In this document: positions 16,669 to 23,854 of the stretch, in pieces
How the letters are laid out: each line of letters starts with the position of its first letter
Position numbering within the stretch: the stretch's first letter is position 1
Assembly: GCF_900104725.1 (NCBI RefSeq)
Contig: NZ_LT629758.1
Location: 7,650,001 to 7,714,000, forward strand
Reading direction: 5' to 3'
Length of the DNA stretch: 64,000 nt
Origin: Actinoplanes derwentensis
GTDB lineage: Bacteria; Actinomycetota; Actinomycetes; Mycobacteriales; Micromonosporaceae
Made by a program: the position numbers and the translations under genes
The notes under the pieces: generated by a model
Told to the model about the DNA's origin: nothing
The model's input: the letters and a program-made list of their open reading frames with translations, nothing else
Database searches by the model: none

Positions 16669-17877
16669 TCAGCCGGTGATTTTTGGCCGCTTCTCCCGGT
16701 AGAGCCTGGTCGCGCGCACCGCCAGCGTCTCGGTTGCCGACCGCGCGCCCAGCATCGTCGAGATCAGGCTCACGCCCGGCAGCGCGCGATCGGCAGCCTT
16801 GAGAACCAGCCAAGCCACGATCGCCCCCTGCCCCGGACTGGCCAGCCGCAACAGATCCTCAGCACGACGCGGATCCTCCGGATCCACTTCAAAGGCCGCC
16901 GCCAGGTGCAACACCATCTCAGCGTGCGTCACCAGGATTCCTGCGCCCAAAGCAACCGGCGAGTACGGTCCGGCGAGCGCCCCCACCGCACCCCGCAGCC
17001 CCGCCGCGCGCGTGAACCGCTGCACCGCCAGCCGCGCCACCGCCTCCCGAGTCGCCGAGGGATAAACGGAGCGCGTGCGATCAGCCCAGTCCTTGGCCCG
17101 AGGCCCAAAAACCCGAACAGCCGCAAGAGCCAAGATCTCCGGCGTACGGCTGGGCTCAGCCAACAGTTCCTCAGCCAGAGACTCGAAGCGCTGCGCCGCT
17201 CCCGCCCTCGGCGCCAGCCGCAGCATAGGACGCGCAACCGGAACCGGACGTAGGTCGAGGCGCTCGTCCTGCTCGTTCTCCACAGGAACCACCACGAGCG
17301 GCGCTGCCACCGCGATGGCCTTCGCCGGTTCCGTAGCGGCGGATGTCTCGGCAGGCGCCGCTTCTTCAGCGACCTTCGGTGCTCGCTTGGCGGGAGCGGT
17401 CTTCTTTGCCGGGACAGCCTTCTGCGCCTTCTTGGCCGGGGTAGCTCGTTTCGCGGGCGCCCGTTTCGCAGGTGTTTTCGTCACCGCGGGGCCAGTCGGC
17501 TTCTCAGCTTCGGTCTGGCTCTCGAGTTCTGCCCGATTCCCGGATCCAGTCGGCTCGCTCGGTCCGTTCGGCTTGTTCGGCTCGTTCGGCTCGTGGAGGT
17601 GATCGGGTCCGCGAGTCGGCTGAGGCGGAATCGTGGCGCCGGTCGAGGCAGCCGCTTTACGAGGGCTGCGACGGGGAGGGACAGGCGGATCCGTACCAGC
17701 GGAAGGCTCTGAAGGGTGACCTTCGGCACCACCACCCGGCCGGGGCGGCTGAAAAGTGACCACCGGAGGCGCCCCACGCCGAGCGGGCTTGTCCTCCGCC
17801 GGCACCTGGTCAGGCGTGACGAACGGGCTACGCGGATCCCGAGCCCGCGGAGCTTCCCCGCGCGTGTTCTCCTCCAT
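16669..17877 (-). CDS. Lys/Ala/Pro-rich protein with a conserved C-terminal helical domain (unknown)
   Basis: 402 residues from ATG 17877. Residues ~20-115 are disordered and Pro-rich, with a short NEPNKPNGPSEPT repeat. Residues ~125-175 are a histone-H1-like basic tail (repeats of PAKRA/PAKKA). The C-terminal ~180 residues form a folded helical domain with a Gly/Ala/Val helix (SPVALGAGILVTHAEMVLHLAA) and end in LYREKRPKITG. I do not recognise the C-terminal family. The basic tail suggests nucleic-acid or polyanion binding (inference). Convergent with the CPBP gene, 26 bases apart. Confidence 0.75.
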   Translation of the reverse strand: MEENTRGEAPRARDPRSPFVTPDQVPAEDKPARRGAPPVVTFQPPRPGGGAEGHPSEPSAGTDPPVPPRRSPRKAAASTGATIPPQPTRGPDHLHEPNEPNKPNGPSEPTGSGNRAELESQTEAEKPTGPAVTKTPAKRAPAKRATPAKKAQKAVPAKKTAPAKRAPKVAEEAAPAETSAATEPAKAIAVAAPLVVVPVENEQDERLDLRPVPVARPMLRLAPRAGAAQRFESLAEELLAEPSRTPEILALAAVRVFGPRAKDWADRTRSVYPSATREAVARLAVQRFTRAAGLRGAVGALAGPYSPVALGAGILVTHAEMVLHLAAAFEVDPEDPRRAEDLLRLASPGQGAIVAWLVLKAADRALPGVSLISTMLGARSATETLAVRATRLYREKRPKITG

Positions 17878-18019
17878 CACCGGAACCCTAGCCCCTTCCA
17901 CTACGTTTCGCCTGTTCGCGCCCACTCGCGAAGTTCTCCGGTGCGCCGGATGCCTACCTCTTTGTGCAGCCGTCGGGGGGTCCGGTATTGTCAACGCTCG
18001 GTGGCCCTCGGGACACCGG

Positions 18020-18110
18020 GGAGACTTCGCCTAGTCTGGTCTATGGCGCCGCACTGCTAATGCGGTTGGGGTTTTAAAGCCCCTCCCGGGTTCGAATCCC
18101 GGAGTCTCCG
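18020..18110 (+). tRNA. tRNA-Ser(GCU)
   Basis: Acceptor GGAGACT/AGTCTCC, anticodon stem-loop CCGCACTGCTAATGCGG with anticodon GCT, long variable arm TTGGGGTTTTAAAGCCCCT, T-arm GGGTTCGAATCCC, discriminator G, no encoded CCA. Confidence 0.95.
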
Positions 18111-18151
18111 CGCAAAAGTCGGTGATGTAAGCTGACCAAGCAACAAGGCAA

Positions 18152-18227
18152 GCGCCCGTAGCTCAATGGATAGAGCATCTGACTACGGATCAGAAGGTTA
18201 GGGGTTCGAGTCCCTTCGGGCGCACCA
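18152..18227 (+). tRNA. tRNA-Arg(ACG)
   Basis: Acceptor GCGCCCG/CGGGCGC, anticodon loop CTGACTACGGATCAG with anticodon ACG, T-arm GGGTTCGAGTCCC, and an encoded 3' CCA (18225-18227). It is the likely integration target of the element that begins right after it. Confidence 0.96.
18191..18227. other. Probable attachment site (integrase-proximal) in the 3' part of tRNA-Arg
   Basis: The integrase gene starts 53 bases beyond the tRNA 3' end and reads towards it, the usual layout of tRNA-integrating elements. The shared core should be part of CAGAAGG...GGGCGCACCA. I saw no second copy in the rest of the window, so the other end must be outside it. The exact core is not determined. Confidence 0.5.
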
Positions 18228-18234
18228 GCAACGA

Positions 18235-18269
18235 CAAAGGGCCTCCCACCAGCGGTGGGAGGCCCTTTG
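18235..18269. terminator. Bidirectional terminator between tRNA-Arg and the integrase
   Basis: A 16-bp stem (CAAAGGGCCTCCCACC and its complement) with an AGC loop. It lies 8 bases after the tRNA and 11 bases before the integrase stop, and can serve both converging transcripts. Confidence 0.75.
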
Positions 18270-18280
18270 CAATCCCCTAA

Positions 18281-19948
18281 TTAACTGATTTTCGCCTTCC
18301 TGAAAAGGGATATAACGGGCGCGATTCCGTTCCTGGTAGTCCCGCTGGTAGCTGAGGCGATCGACAAAGTATCCACCGTTGCCAATTTTTCCTGCTTGCG
18401 GCGTTTCTTCTCAGCGGCCTTCTTCTTTTTCGCCTTCTTGGGCTGCTGCACCTCCGCGCCGTAGAGCAACTCGGTGACCCTGCGTGTCGCCTCCTGCCGG
18501 AGCTGGGCGATGACGTGCTGGTAGCGGGCCAGCATCCGCCGGTCGGACCAGCCCATCACGGCCATCACGGTGGCGTCGTCGACGCCTTGCAGCAGCAGCA
18601 TGGTGGCGGCGGTGTGCCGGCCGTCGTGCACCCGGGCGTCGCGGACCTCGGCGAGCCGCAGGATCTGCTTCCACTCCTCCCAGTCGGCGCGGGCGTCGAT
18701 CGGCCGCCCGTTGGGCTGGCACCAGACGAGATCGTGCTCGGCCCACATGTCCCCGGCGGCCCGCCGCTCGCGATCCTGCGCCGCCTTGTGCACGGTGACG
18801 TCGTCCACCATCCGCGCGGCGAGCGCGACCGGCCGGTTGCCCGAGCGGGTCTTGGGATCCTCGAAGACGATCCCGCCACCGCGCTTGCGGGGGCAGGACC
18901 GGGCATGGCCGGTGCAGTCCGGCGCGCAGACCCTGGCGCAGGTCTGCGGGTTGCGGTGATTGCTGATCGCGCACCCGGGCCGCGGCTTTCGCTGCGGGCA
19001 GCGGTCCACGCGGTGTTTCGTGCACTGCTCGGCCGGCTTGCCGCAGCCGTGCTGCCAGCGTGTGGGGCAGGGCTTCGTCTTGCAATGCGCCTTGGCACAG
19101 GCGGCGGGGTCGGTGCAGCCGTGCTGCCACCGGTGCCGCTGGGCCTTACGGCCGACGTGCATCCAGCCACCGGCGAGATCGACGCCCATGTCCCGGTCGC
19201 GGGTACTGGTCGGCGCCGTCCACCACGGCATGCCCAGCGCCTCGCCCTGGCGCAGCCCGAGCGGCAGGCCGATCGTCCAGCGGGTGCCGTTGCGCCGGTC
19301 GCGGCACACGTCGATGATCCGCTGGACCTCCGCGACCTCCAGTGGCGTGAACTCGACCTGCACGTTCTTGGGCACCCAGGTCATCAGCTCGATCGGGTTG
19401 CGCGGGATGAGCCCCCGGCGGACCGCGTCGTTGAGCGCGGACCGCAGCACGCGGAAGATCCCGTGCACGCTGGCATCGGCGAGGCCCTGCGGCCGGATGC
19501 CCAGCACCCGGGCTTCCTGCTCCTGCTCCGCGGTGCGGCGCAGGCCCTTGAAGAAGTCTTCGAGCGTCTTCGCCGGGATCTGGTCGAGGCGCCATTCACC
19601 GAGGCCGGGCACCAGGTACTTGAGAACCGCCCATTCGTAGGAGCTGTGCTCGGTGCTATAGCGCCATTCGTGATCCGGGTGATTCAGCCATTCCTTCAGG
19701 TATTCGGCGGTCTTCGGGACGACGCCCGGCCTGGTTACCTTGCCGGCCTTGGCCTGGGCGTAGAGGTCGGCGATCTTGGTTCGGACGATCGCTTCGGACT
19801 GGCCGCGGCGTTTGCGGCGATCGGGCTCGCCGTTTGGCTTGAGCCCGACGGTGATCTCGCCCTGCCAGCCCTCGACGCCTTTGTAGATGGTCCACGGCAC
19901 GTCGGGGTCGTCGGGCAGCAGGATGGCCGATTTCGGGGTACGAGGCAT
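18281..19948 (-). CDS. Tyrosine integrase with a Cys-rich insertion
   Basis: 555 residues. An N-terminal arm-binding region is followed by a SAM-like core-binding domain (~65-170). The catalytic domain shows the Arg in GLRQGEALG, HDGRHTAAT (H-x-x-R), the GWSD His/Trp region and the nucleophile in RRMLARYQHV. Between the first Arg and the HxxR, residues ~270-365 form an insertion with about 14 Cys and several His, including a RWQHGC repeat, probably zinc-binding. The C-terminus is a Lys-rich tail (KKAKKKKAAEKKRRK). The enzyme should recombine the element into tRNA-Arg. Confidence 0.93.
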   Translation of the reverse strand: MPRTPKSAILLPDDPDVPWTIYKGVEGWQGEITVGLKPNGEPDRRKRRGQSEAIVRTKIADLYAQAKAGKVTRPGVVPKTAEYLKEWLNHPDHEWRYSTEHSSYEWAVLKYLVPGLGEWRLDQIPAKTLEDFFKGLRRTAEQEQEARVLGIRPQGLADASVHGIFRVLRSALNDAVRRGLIPRNPIELMTWVPKNVQVEFTPLEVAEVQRIIDVCRDRRNGTRWTIGLPLGLRQGEALGMPWWTAPTSTRDRDMGVDLAGGWMHVGRKAQRHRWQHGCTDPAACAKAHCKTKPCPTRWQHGCGKPAEQCTKHRVDRCPQRKPRPGCAISNHRNPQTCARVCAPDCTGHARSCPRKRGGGIVFEDPKTRSGNRPVALAARMVDDVTVHKAAQDRERRAAGDMWAEHDLVWCQPNGRPIDARADWEEWKQILRLAEVRDARVHDGRHTAATMLLLQGVDDATVMAVMGWSDRRMLARYQHVIAQLRQEATRRVTELLYGAEVQQPKKAKKKKAAEKKRRKQEKLATVDTLSIASATSGTTRNGIAPVISLFRKAKIS

Positions 19949-20104
19949 CGATGAATCCCAAGGGTGAGAGGTGACGCGTCGTCGAGAGCGACGCGGGCAA
20001 GAGCTATTGGGCGCGTTGAAGGAACCGCGGTCGGTGCACGCGGATCAGGGCGTTACGGAGTGCAGCCCGCCAGGGCTCGGCTGGGAAGTGGGCGTCGGGC
20101 GCGG

Positions 20105-20581
20105 TCAGCGGATGTTGCGGCGGCGGGGCATCAGATCGGCGCCGCGTGGTTCCTTCGGTTCCGGGAGGTCCGCGGCCGCGCGCCACATGTCCAGCGCCGC
20201 TTGCAGCGCCTTGCGGAGTGCGGCGCGGGCGCGAGCGGGTTGATTCTCGTCGGCGAGAATCGTGCCGGCCTTCACCACGACGGGATCGAACGGCTCGGGC
20301 GACAAACCGAGGTCCTCGCGGGACATCAGGCCCAGAGCGATCCCGGCATGCCCCGGATGGATGCCCAGGAACCTGCACACGTCACGGACCTGCTTGAGGT
20401 TCGGGCTGTCGACCCCACCGGCCTCCCAGCGCAGATAGGTCGAGCGACTCACGCCCGTGGCGAGGATCACATCGTCTTGGGTCTCTCCCCGGTTTCGGCG
20501 TGCGTCACGCAAAAGGGTAGCGAAAGCGGAACCCTCAGCCGAGACCTCATTGCGCATGCCGTCACCATAAGCGCTGGTCAT
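20105..20581 (-). CDS. XRE-family repressor-like regulator
   Basis: 158 residues from ATG 20581, chosen because GGGAGGGGAG lies directly upstream. The helix-turn-helix covers about residues 20-75 (LLRDARRNRGETQDDVILATGVSRSTYLRWEAG). The C-terminal half is helical, Ala/Arg-rich and unrecognised. It faces a Cro-like gene across a ~180-base region with repeated operator-like sequences, so it is the likely repressor of the early rightward genes and of itself. It lies between the integrase and that switch. Confidence 0.85.
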   Translation of the reverse strand: MTSAYGDGMRNEVSAEGSAFATLLRDARRNRGETQDDVILATGVSRSTYLRWEAGGVDSPNLKQVRDVCRFLGIHPGHAGIALGLMSREDLGLSPEPFDPVVVKAGTILADENQPARARAALRKALQAALDMWRAAADLPEPKEPRGADLMPRRRNIR

Positions 20582-20591
20582 CTCCCCTCCC

Positions 20592-20749
20592 GGTCTCACT
20601 CCTGAAACGTCTTGGTCCTGATACATGCGGGAGGTTTGCCTCACTCCCCGTATAAGCACATGCCAAACCGGGTTTCACATGTGAGACCCTACCCCAGGCA
20701 TTGATCGACAAGAAGAGCGTTTCAGGGTTGAGGTTCCACATTCGAGACC
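20592..20749. promoter_or_regulatory. Divergent control region with repeated operators
   Basis: Four related sites fit TTTCA-N4-TGAGACC. They are at 20592-20608 (minus strand, CAGGAGTGAGACC), 20673-20688 (TTTCACATGTGAGACC), 20720-20733 (TTTCAGGGTTGAGG, weaker) and 20734-20749 (TTCCACATTCGAGACC). Two are followed by CTAC. They lie between the repressor-like and Cro-like start codons, as in a phage-type switch. Confidence 0.6.
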
Positions 20750-20764
20750 CTACGGTCTGTCGAC

Positions 20765-21028
20765 ATGACTGACACGGGGAGAACGTTTCAAGGTCCCGGA
20801 GATGACACCTCGCGGAAGCTCGTGCTCAACGAGGAACTCTTCCGCAGGCGGACCCAAGCCTTGGGCGCGCGAACCGACCGGGAGCGCTGCACCATCGCGG
20901 GCATCTCCAAAGCAAGCCTGCATCGCTGGCGTCATGGCAGCGTGACGCCGTCCTACACGCTCCTGCGCCAGATGGCCCGCCGTCTCAACGTTCCCGTCGT
21001 CGAGCTGACGGTGGAGGTGAAGCGGTGA
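20765..21028 (+). CDS. Small Cro-like HTH protein
   Basis: 87 residues. The HTH core is RERCTIAGISKASLHRWRHGSVTPSYTLLRQMARRLNVPV, an XRE/Cro-type fold. It is the first gene of the rightward operon, reading away from the repressor, and overlaps the next gene by 4 bases (GTGA). Its own N-terminal codons contain a further copy of the ACGTTTCA element (~20785). It probably regulates the switch or activates the following genes. Confidence 0.8.
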   Translation: MTDTGRTFQGPGDDTSRKLVLNEELFRRRTQALGARTDRERCTIAGISKASLHRWRHGSVTPSYTLLRQMARRLNVPVVELTVEVKR

Positions 21029-21234
21029 GCAGCCATGAGTTGCCGGAGCTGATGCTCACGATCCCGGAAACCGCCGCGGTCATGAAGATCAGCAAGAGCT
21101 TCGCGAAGAAGCTGATCGCCGCCGGCACGGTGCCGAGCGTGCTCGTCGGCCGGTGCCGCCGCGTGCGGCTCAGCGATCTAGAGGCGCACATCGCCGCGCT
21201 GCCTGCGGCTAGGAACGACGCGCCTGCCGCGTAG
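21025..21234 (+). CDS. Excisionase-like DNA-binding protein (MerR/HTH_17 fold)
   Basis: 69 residues from GTG overlapping the previous stop. LTIPETAAVMKISKSFAKKLIAAGTVPSVLVGRCRRVRLSDLEAHIA is a classic winged-helix excisionase/HTH_17 pattern (helix-turn-helix, then a wing with RRVRLSDLE). It probably directs excision by the integrase, which lies 1.1 kb away on the other strand. Confidence 0.85.
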   Translation: MSSHELPELMLTIPETAAVMKISKSFAKKLIAAGTVPSVLVGRCRRVRLSDLEAHIAALPAARNDAPAA

Positions 21235-21272
21235 ATCAGGTTGTCATCGTGAGGAACGGGGGAGAGCAACTC

Positions 21273-21584
21273 ATGGGGTCAACTCGAGTCACCCCACAAA
21301 CAACCAGGCAGGCCACCTTCCAGACTCAGGTGCTCGGCTGGATCGCCAGCGGCGACGTCCTGCGTGACGACAGGTTCGTCTACCGGGCGGTCGGTCGCCC
21401 TGCCGCGGTTGACGACATCGTCTACGAACTTGACGCCGCTGGCTTGGTGGAGTTGCTCGTCGACGGTCGAGTCCGGCTGACTCCTGAGGGCCGGAGCCGG
21501 TGGGCCCGTACCCAGTCACAACGGCACGCAGCAAGCACCTGGCACCAGCTGCAATTCATTCCCGCATCGGTACCACCCTCCTAG
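21273..21584 (+). CDS. Small protein with winged-helix look (unknown)
   Basis: 103 residues from ATG 21273 (GGGGGAGAG upstream); GTG 21249 is a possible earlier start. The pattern VLGWIASGDVLRDD...VDDIVYELDAAGLVELLVDGRV-type helix-helix-strand, ending in RLTPEGRSRW, resembles a winged-helix module (a 'G-L-V-x-L-T-x-E-G' wing). No named family. Fourth gene of the rightward series. Confidence 0.6.
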   Translation: MGSTRVTPQTTRQATFQTQVLGWIASGDVLRDDRFVYRAVGRPAAVDDIVYELDAAGLVELLVDGRVRLTPEGRSRWARTQSQRHAASTWHQLQFIPASVPPS

Positions 21585-21733
21585 ATCGACACACCGCAGT
21601 CGTCGGCCGTGCGCAGCACCATATGCACGGCCAGATTCCGCACGCGCCCATGCACCCAGCCCATGCCCCGCCGGTCGAGTCCTCACATCAGACCCCGTGC
21701 TGGCAGGCATGTCGCCAACTGGACGGGAGCCTC

Positions 21734-22189
21734 ATGCCCATCTCCGACCATGACGTAGAACTCGACCGGCCACCGGCGCTGACCAGGCAGGAGCGATACC
21801 TGATCGCCGCGATCCTGCGCCGCGCACGCACCCGTGGCTGGCGGGCCGGCCACCGGCTGGGATGGGTGAACCAGCAGCGCGGCGTCGCCGTCTCCGTCTC
21901 CGTCGAGCCGGGCCTGCTGAGCCTGTGGTGGCGCGGTGCCACGGGACGGTGGCCCACCTCGCCGGTGTCGTATCCGATCGCCTCGCTGGACGAGGCGATC
22001 CACATCCTGCTCGGCCTGCGCCTGATGCCCGGCAACTTCTGCTCCCACGGGCGGGAGGCACTCGCCGACATCGCGGTGATCTGCGACATGGCTGCCGACG
22101 AGAACCCGCAACATCCCGACGCCGTCCGGCAGTGGCGAGAACTCGCTCGGCAGGCCCGCCGCGTCGGTGGCCTGATCGACTCGCTATGA
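21734..22189 (+). CDS. Hypothetical protein in the early operon
   Basis: 151 residues from ATG 21734 with GGACGGGAG upstream. A single compact domain: RQERYLIAAILRRARTRGWRAG, then WWRGATGRWPTSPVSYPIASLDEAIHILL. No catalytic motif is visible. The stop overlaps the next start (ATGA), so it is coupled to the VRR-NUC nuclease and may be its partner. Confidence 0.65.
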   Translation: MPISDHDVELDRPPALTRQERYLIAAILRRARTRGWRAGHRLGWVNQQRGVAVSVSVEPGLLSLWWRGATGRWPTSPVSYPIASLDEAIHILLGLRLMPGNFCSHGREALADIAVICDMAADENPQHPDAVRQWRELARQARRVGGLIDSL

Positions 22190-22854
22190 GCAGGCGCACC
22201 GCCGCGAGCAGAATCCCGGGCGCACGTGCCCCACGCGCCGCGCCGCCCACCCCTGGGCCCGACGAGGAACTGGAAGCGCCCCTGCAGAAGTACGTCCGCG
22301 CCGAGTGCCGGGAGCGCGATCTGCTGCACTATCACACCGCACGCTCGGATCGGTCCGAGCCAGGTTTCCCCGACTCCGTCATCGTGGGCCCTCGCGGCGT
22401 GCTGTTTCGCGAGCTCAAGTCCGGGACGGGACGTCCGAATGCCGACCAGGTCGTCTGGCTCCAGCGCCTCCAGGATGCCGGCGCCGACGCCGACATCTGG
22501 ACGCCGCAGGACAGAAGGTCCGGCCGCATCCTCAACGAGCTGAACTGGGTGGCCCGCCGGGCACCTGCGCCGGCGGACACGGTCGGCGACGACCTGGCGA
22601 AGCTGCTCTACCTGTTCGAGAACACCCACCCCGCCGCAGACCTTCACTGGGACGCGGGCTCCCGCCATGTCGACCGCCACCGCTGGCAGCTCCGGGCCGA
22701 CACCGTCCTGCGGATGGTGCGCGCCGCCCTGCCGAGCACCCCGGAGCAGGCCGGGGCGTGGATGCGCCGGCACGGGCTGATCAGGCCCTCGCCGGCCCAG
22801 ATCTTCCGCGCCCTCGACGAGGCGCTGACCCGAACCTCGCCGGGTGGACGGTGA
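22186..22854 (+). CDS. VRR-NUC domain nuclease
   Basis: 222 residues. The core EPGFPDSVIVGPRGVLFREL-K-SGTGRPNADQ and the following WLQRLQDAGADADIW give the PD-(D/E)xK VRR-NUC pattern: G-x-PD, then E-L-K, then Q-x-x-W. Such nucleases occur in phages and mobile elements and cut branched or flapped DNA during replication or recombination. The C-terminal ~110 residues have no family match. It is coupled to the preceding gene by ATGA. Confidence 0.82.
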   Translation: MSRRTAASRIPGARAPRAAPPTPGPDEELEAPLQKYVRAECRERDLLHYHTARSDRSEPGFPDSVIVGPRGVLFRELKSGTGRPNADQVVWLQRLQDAGADADIWTPQDRRSGRILNELNWVARRAPAPADTVGDDLAKLLYLFENTHPAADLHWDAGSRHVDRHRWQLRADTVLRMVRAALPSTPEQAGAWMRRHGLIRPSPAQIFRALDEALTRTSPGGR

Positions 22855-22878
22855 ACCACACGTCCACACCCAGCACAG

Positions 22879-23280
22879 ATGATCCACGCCAACAGCGCAG
22901 CGAAGGAACCCGTCTCATGGCGCACTACCGACTCGCTCACGTTCACGCCAGGCCACGCCCAGTGGGCGTCCGCGACGCTGATCAAACAGGCAGAGCCGCT
23001 GTCAACTCGCTTCGAGGAACCGCTCACCGACCGGCAGCAGGCCGTCCTGTCGTTCATCCGCCAGCACCTGATCCGGCATGGCTATCCGCCCACCCAGCGC
23101 CAGATCGCCGAGGGCGTCGGCCTGAGCTCGGTGTCCTCGGTCCATTATCAGCTGGCCCGCCTCGAGGGCCACGGCGTGTTGAACCGTCACGTGCGCGCGG
23201 TACGCGGTCTCCGGATGATCCAAGAGGCTCCCGCCGACACCTGGCTCCGGTCACCCGTGATCCCTGACGATGTCGCATGA
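22879..23280 (+). CDS. LexA-like DNA-binding protein without protease domain
   Basis: 133 residues. The second half is a LexA N-terminal winged helix: LTDRQQAVLSFIRQHLIRHG, YPPTQRQIAEGVGL, SSVSSVHYQLARLEGHGVL. The Ser/Lys peptidase half of LexA is absent, so it cannot self-cleave. It may bind SOS-like operators of the element or host. The first ~45 residues look unstructured, so the true start could be further in. Confidence 0.78.
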   Translation: MIHANSAAKEPVSWRTTDSLTFTPGHAQWASATLIKQAEPLSTRFEEPLTDRQQAVLSFIRQHLIRHGYPPTQRQIAEGVGLSSVSSVHYQLARLEGHGVLNRHVRAVRGLRMIQEAPADTWLRSPVIPDDVA

Positions 23281-23298
23281 GTGGTGCGGTCATGCGCG

Positions 23299-23706
23299 TC
23301 AGAAGTCGACCGGCTCATTCATCGCTTTCGACGCACGCAGGTACCAGTCCCAGGGGACGAGCACCGCCTGAGGTGTGGCGCGCCGGACGACGAGAGCCGA
23401 GGTTCCCACGTAGGAGCCGAGATTGTCGCGGAAGTCGGTCACCCCCACCGTCGGGACCTTGCTCAGGTCGATCGGCTCGTTGAGCGCTTCCGCGGCCCGG
23501 CGCCGCCAGTCCACGGAGACCAGGACACCCCGAGGCTTGCTGTCGACGAGGACGACGGTGTGCACGGTGCCGGCATCGTCGTTGGCCTTCTGCAGGCGCT
23601 CAGCCATTGCCATTCGCACAGCCTTGATGCCCAGCAGCTCCTGCGTCGCCATGACGGGAGAGTACCGACCGCTGGTGCGGATCCCCGCCGCTGCCACCGC
23701 AGTCAT
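23299..23706 (-). CDS. Tandem Phd/YefM-like antitoxin-type protein
   Basis: 135 residues from ATG 23706, behind GGAGG. It contains two copies of one pattern: TVVLVDSKPRGVLVSVDWRRRAAEALNEPIDL, then ALVVRRATPQAVLVPWDWYLRASKAMNEPVDF. Each resembles the Phd/YefM fold (VxxxGxPxAVLVxxxxY). No toxin gene is adjacent, so it may be a solitary regulator. It reads opposite to its neighbours, and four 12-bp repeats sit at its promoter. Confidence 0.7.
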   Translation of the reverse strand: MTAVAAAGIRTSGRYSPVMATQELLGIKAVRMAMAERLQKANDDAGTVHTVVLVDSKPRGVLVSVDWRRRAAEALNEPIDLSKVPTVGVTDFRDNLGSYVGTSALVVRRATPQAVLVPWDWYLRASKAMNEPVDF

Positions 23707-23747
23707 CCCTGGCTCTCCTCCTCCCATTGAAGTGTGTACGGTTCGAG

Positions 23748-23795
23748 TTACGTTTCAGATTACGTTTAGGGTTACGTTACAGGTTACGTCTCGGA
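23748..23795. repeat. Four head-to-tail 12-bp repeats (iteron-like)
   Basis: TTACGTTTCAGA, TTACGTTTAGGG, TTACGTTACAGG and TTACGTCTCGGA start at 23748, 23760, 23772 and 23784, with an exact 12-bp period. They lie 42 bases upstream of the Phd-like start and 60 bases before the putative replication gene. They could be an autoregulatory operator or replication iterons. Confidence 0.8.
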
Positions 23796-23854
23796 TGGCC
23801 GCGTGTCTCGTCGAGGACCGGCCTCTGTGATCGGCTGGTCAATGAGGGGGATTG

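Noticed and set aside
23748..23795. CRISPR or VNTR
   Set aside because: Units are 12 bp with no spacers; too short, and better explained as iterons or an operator.
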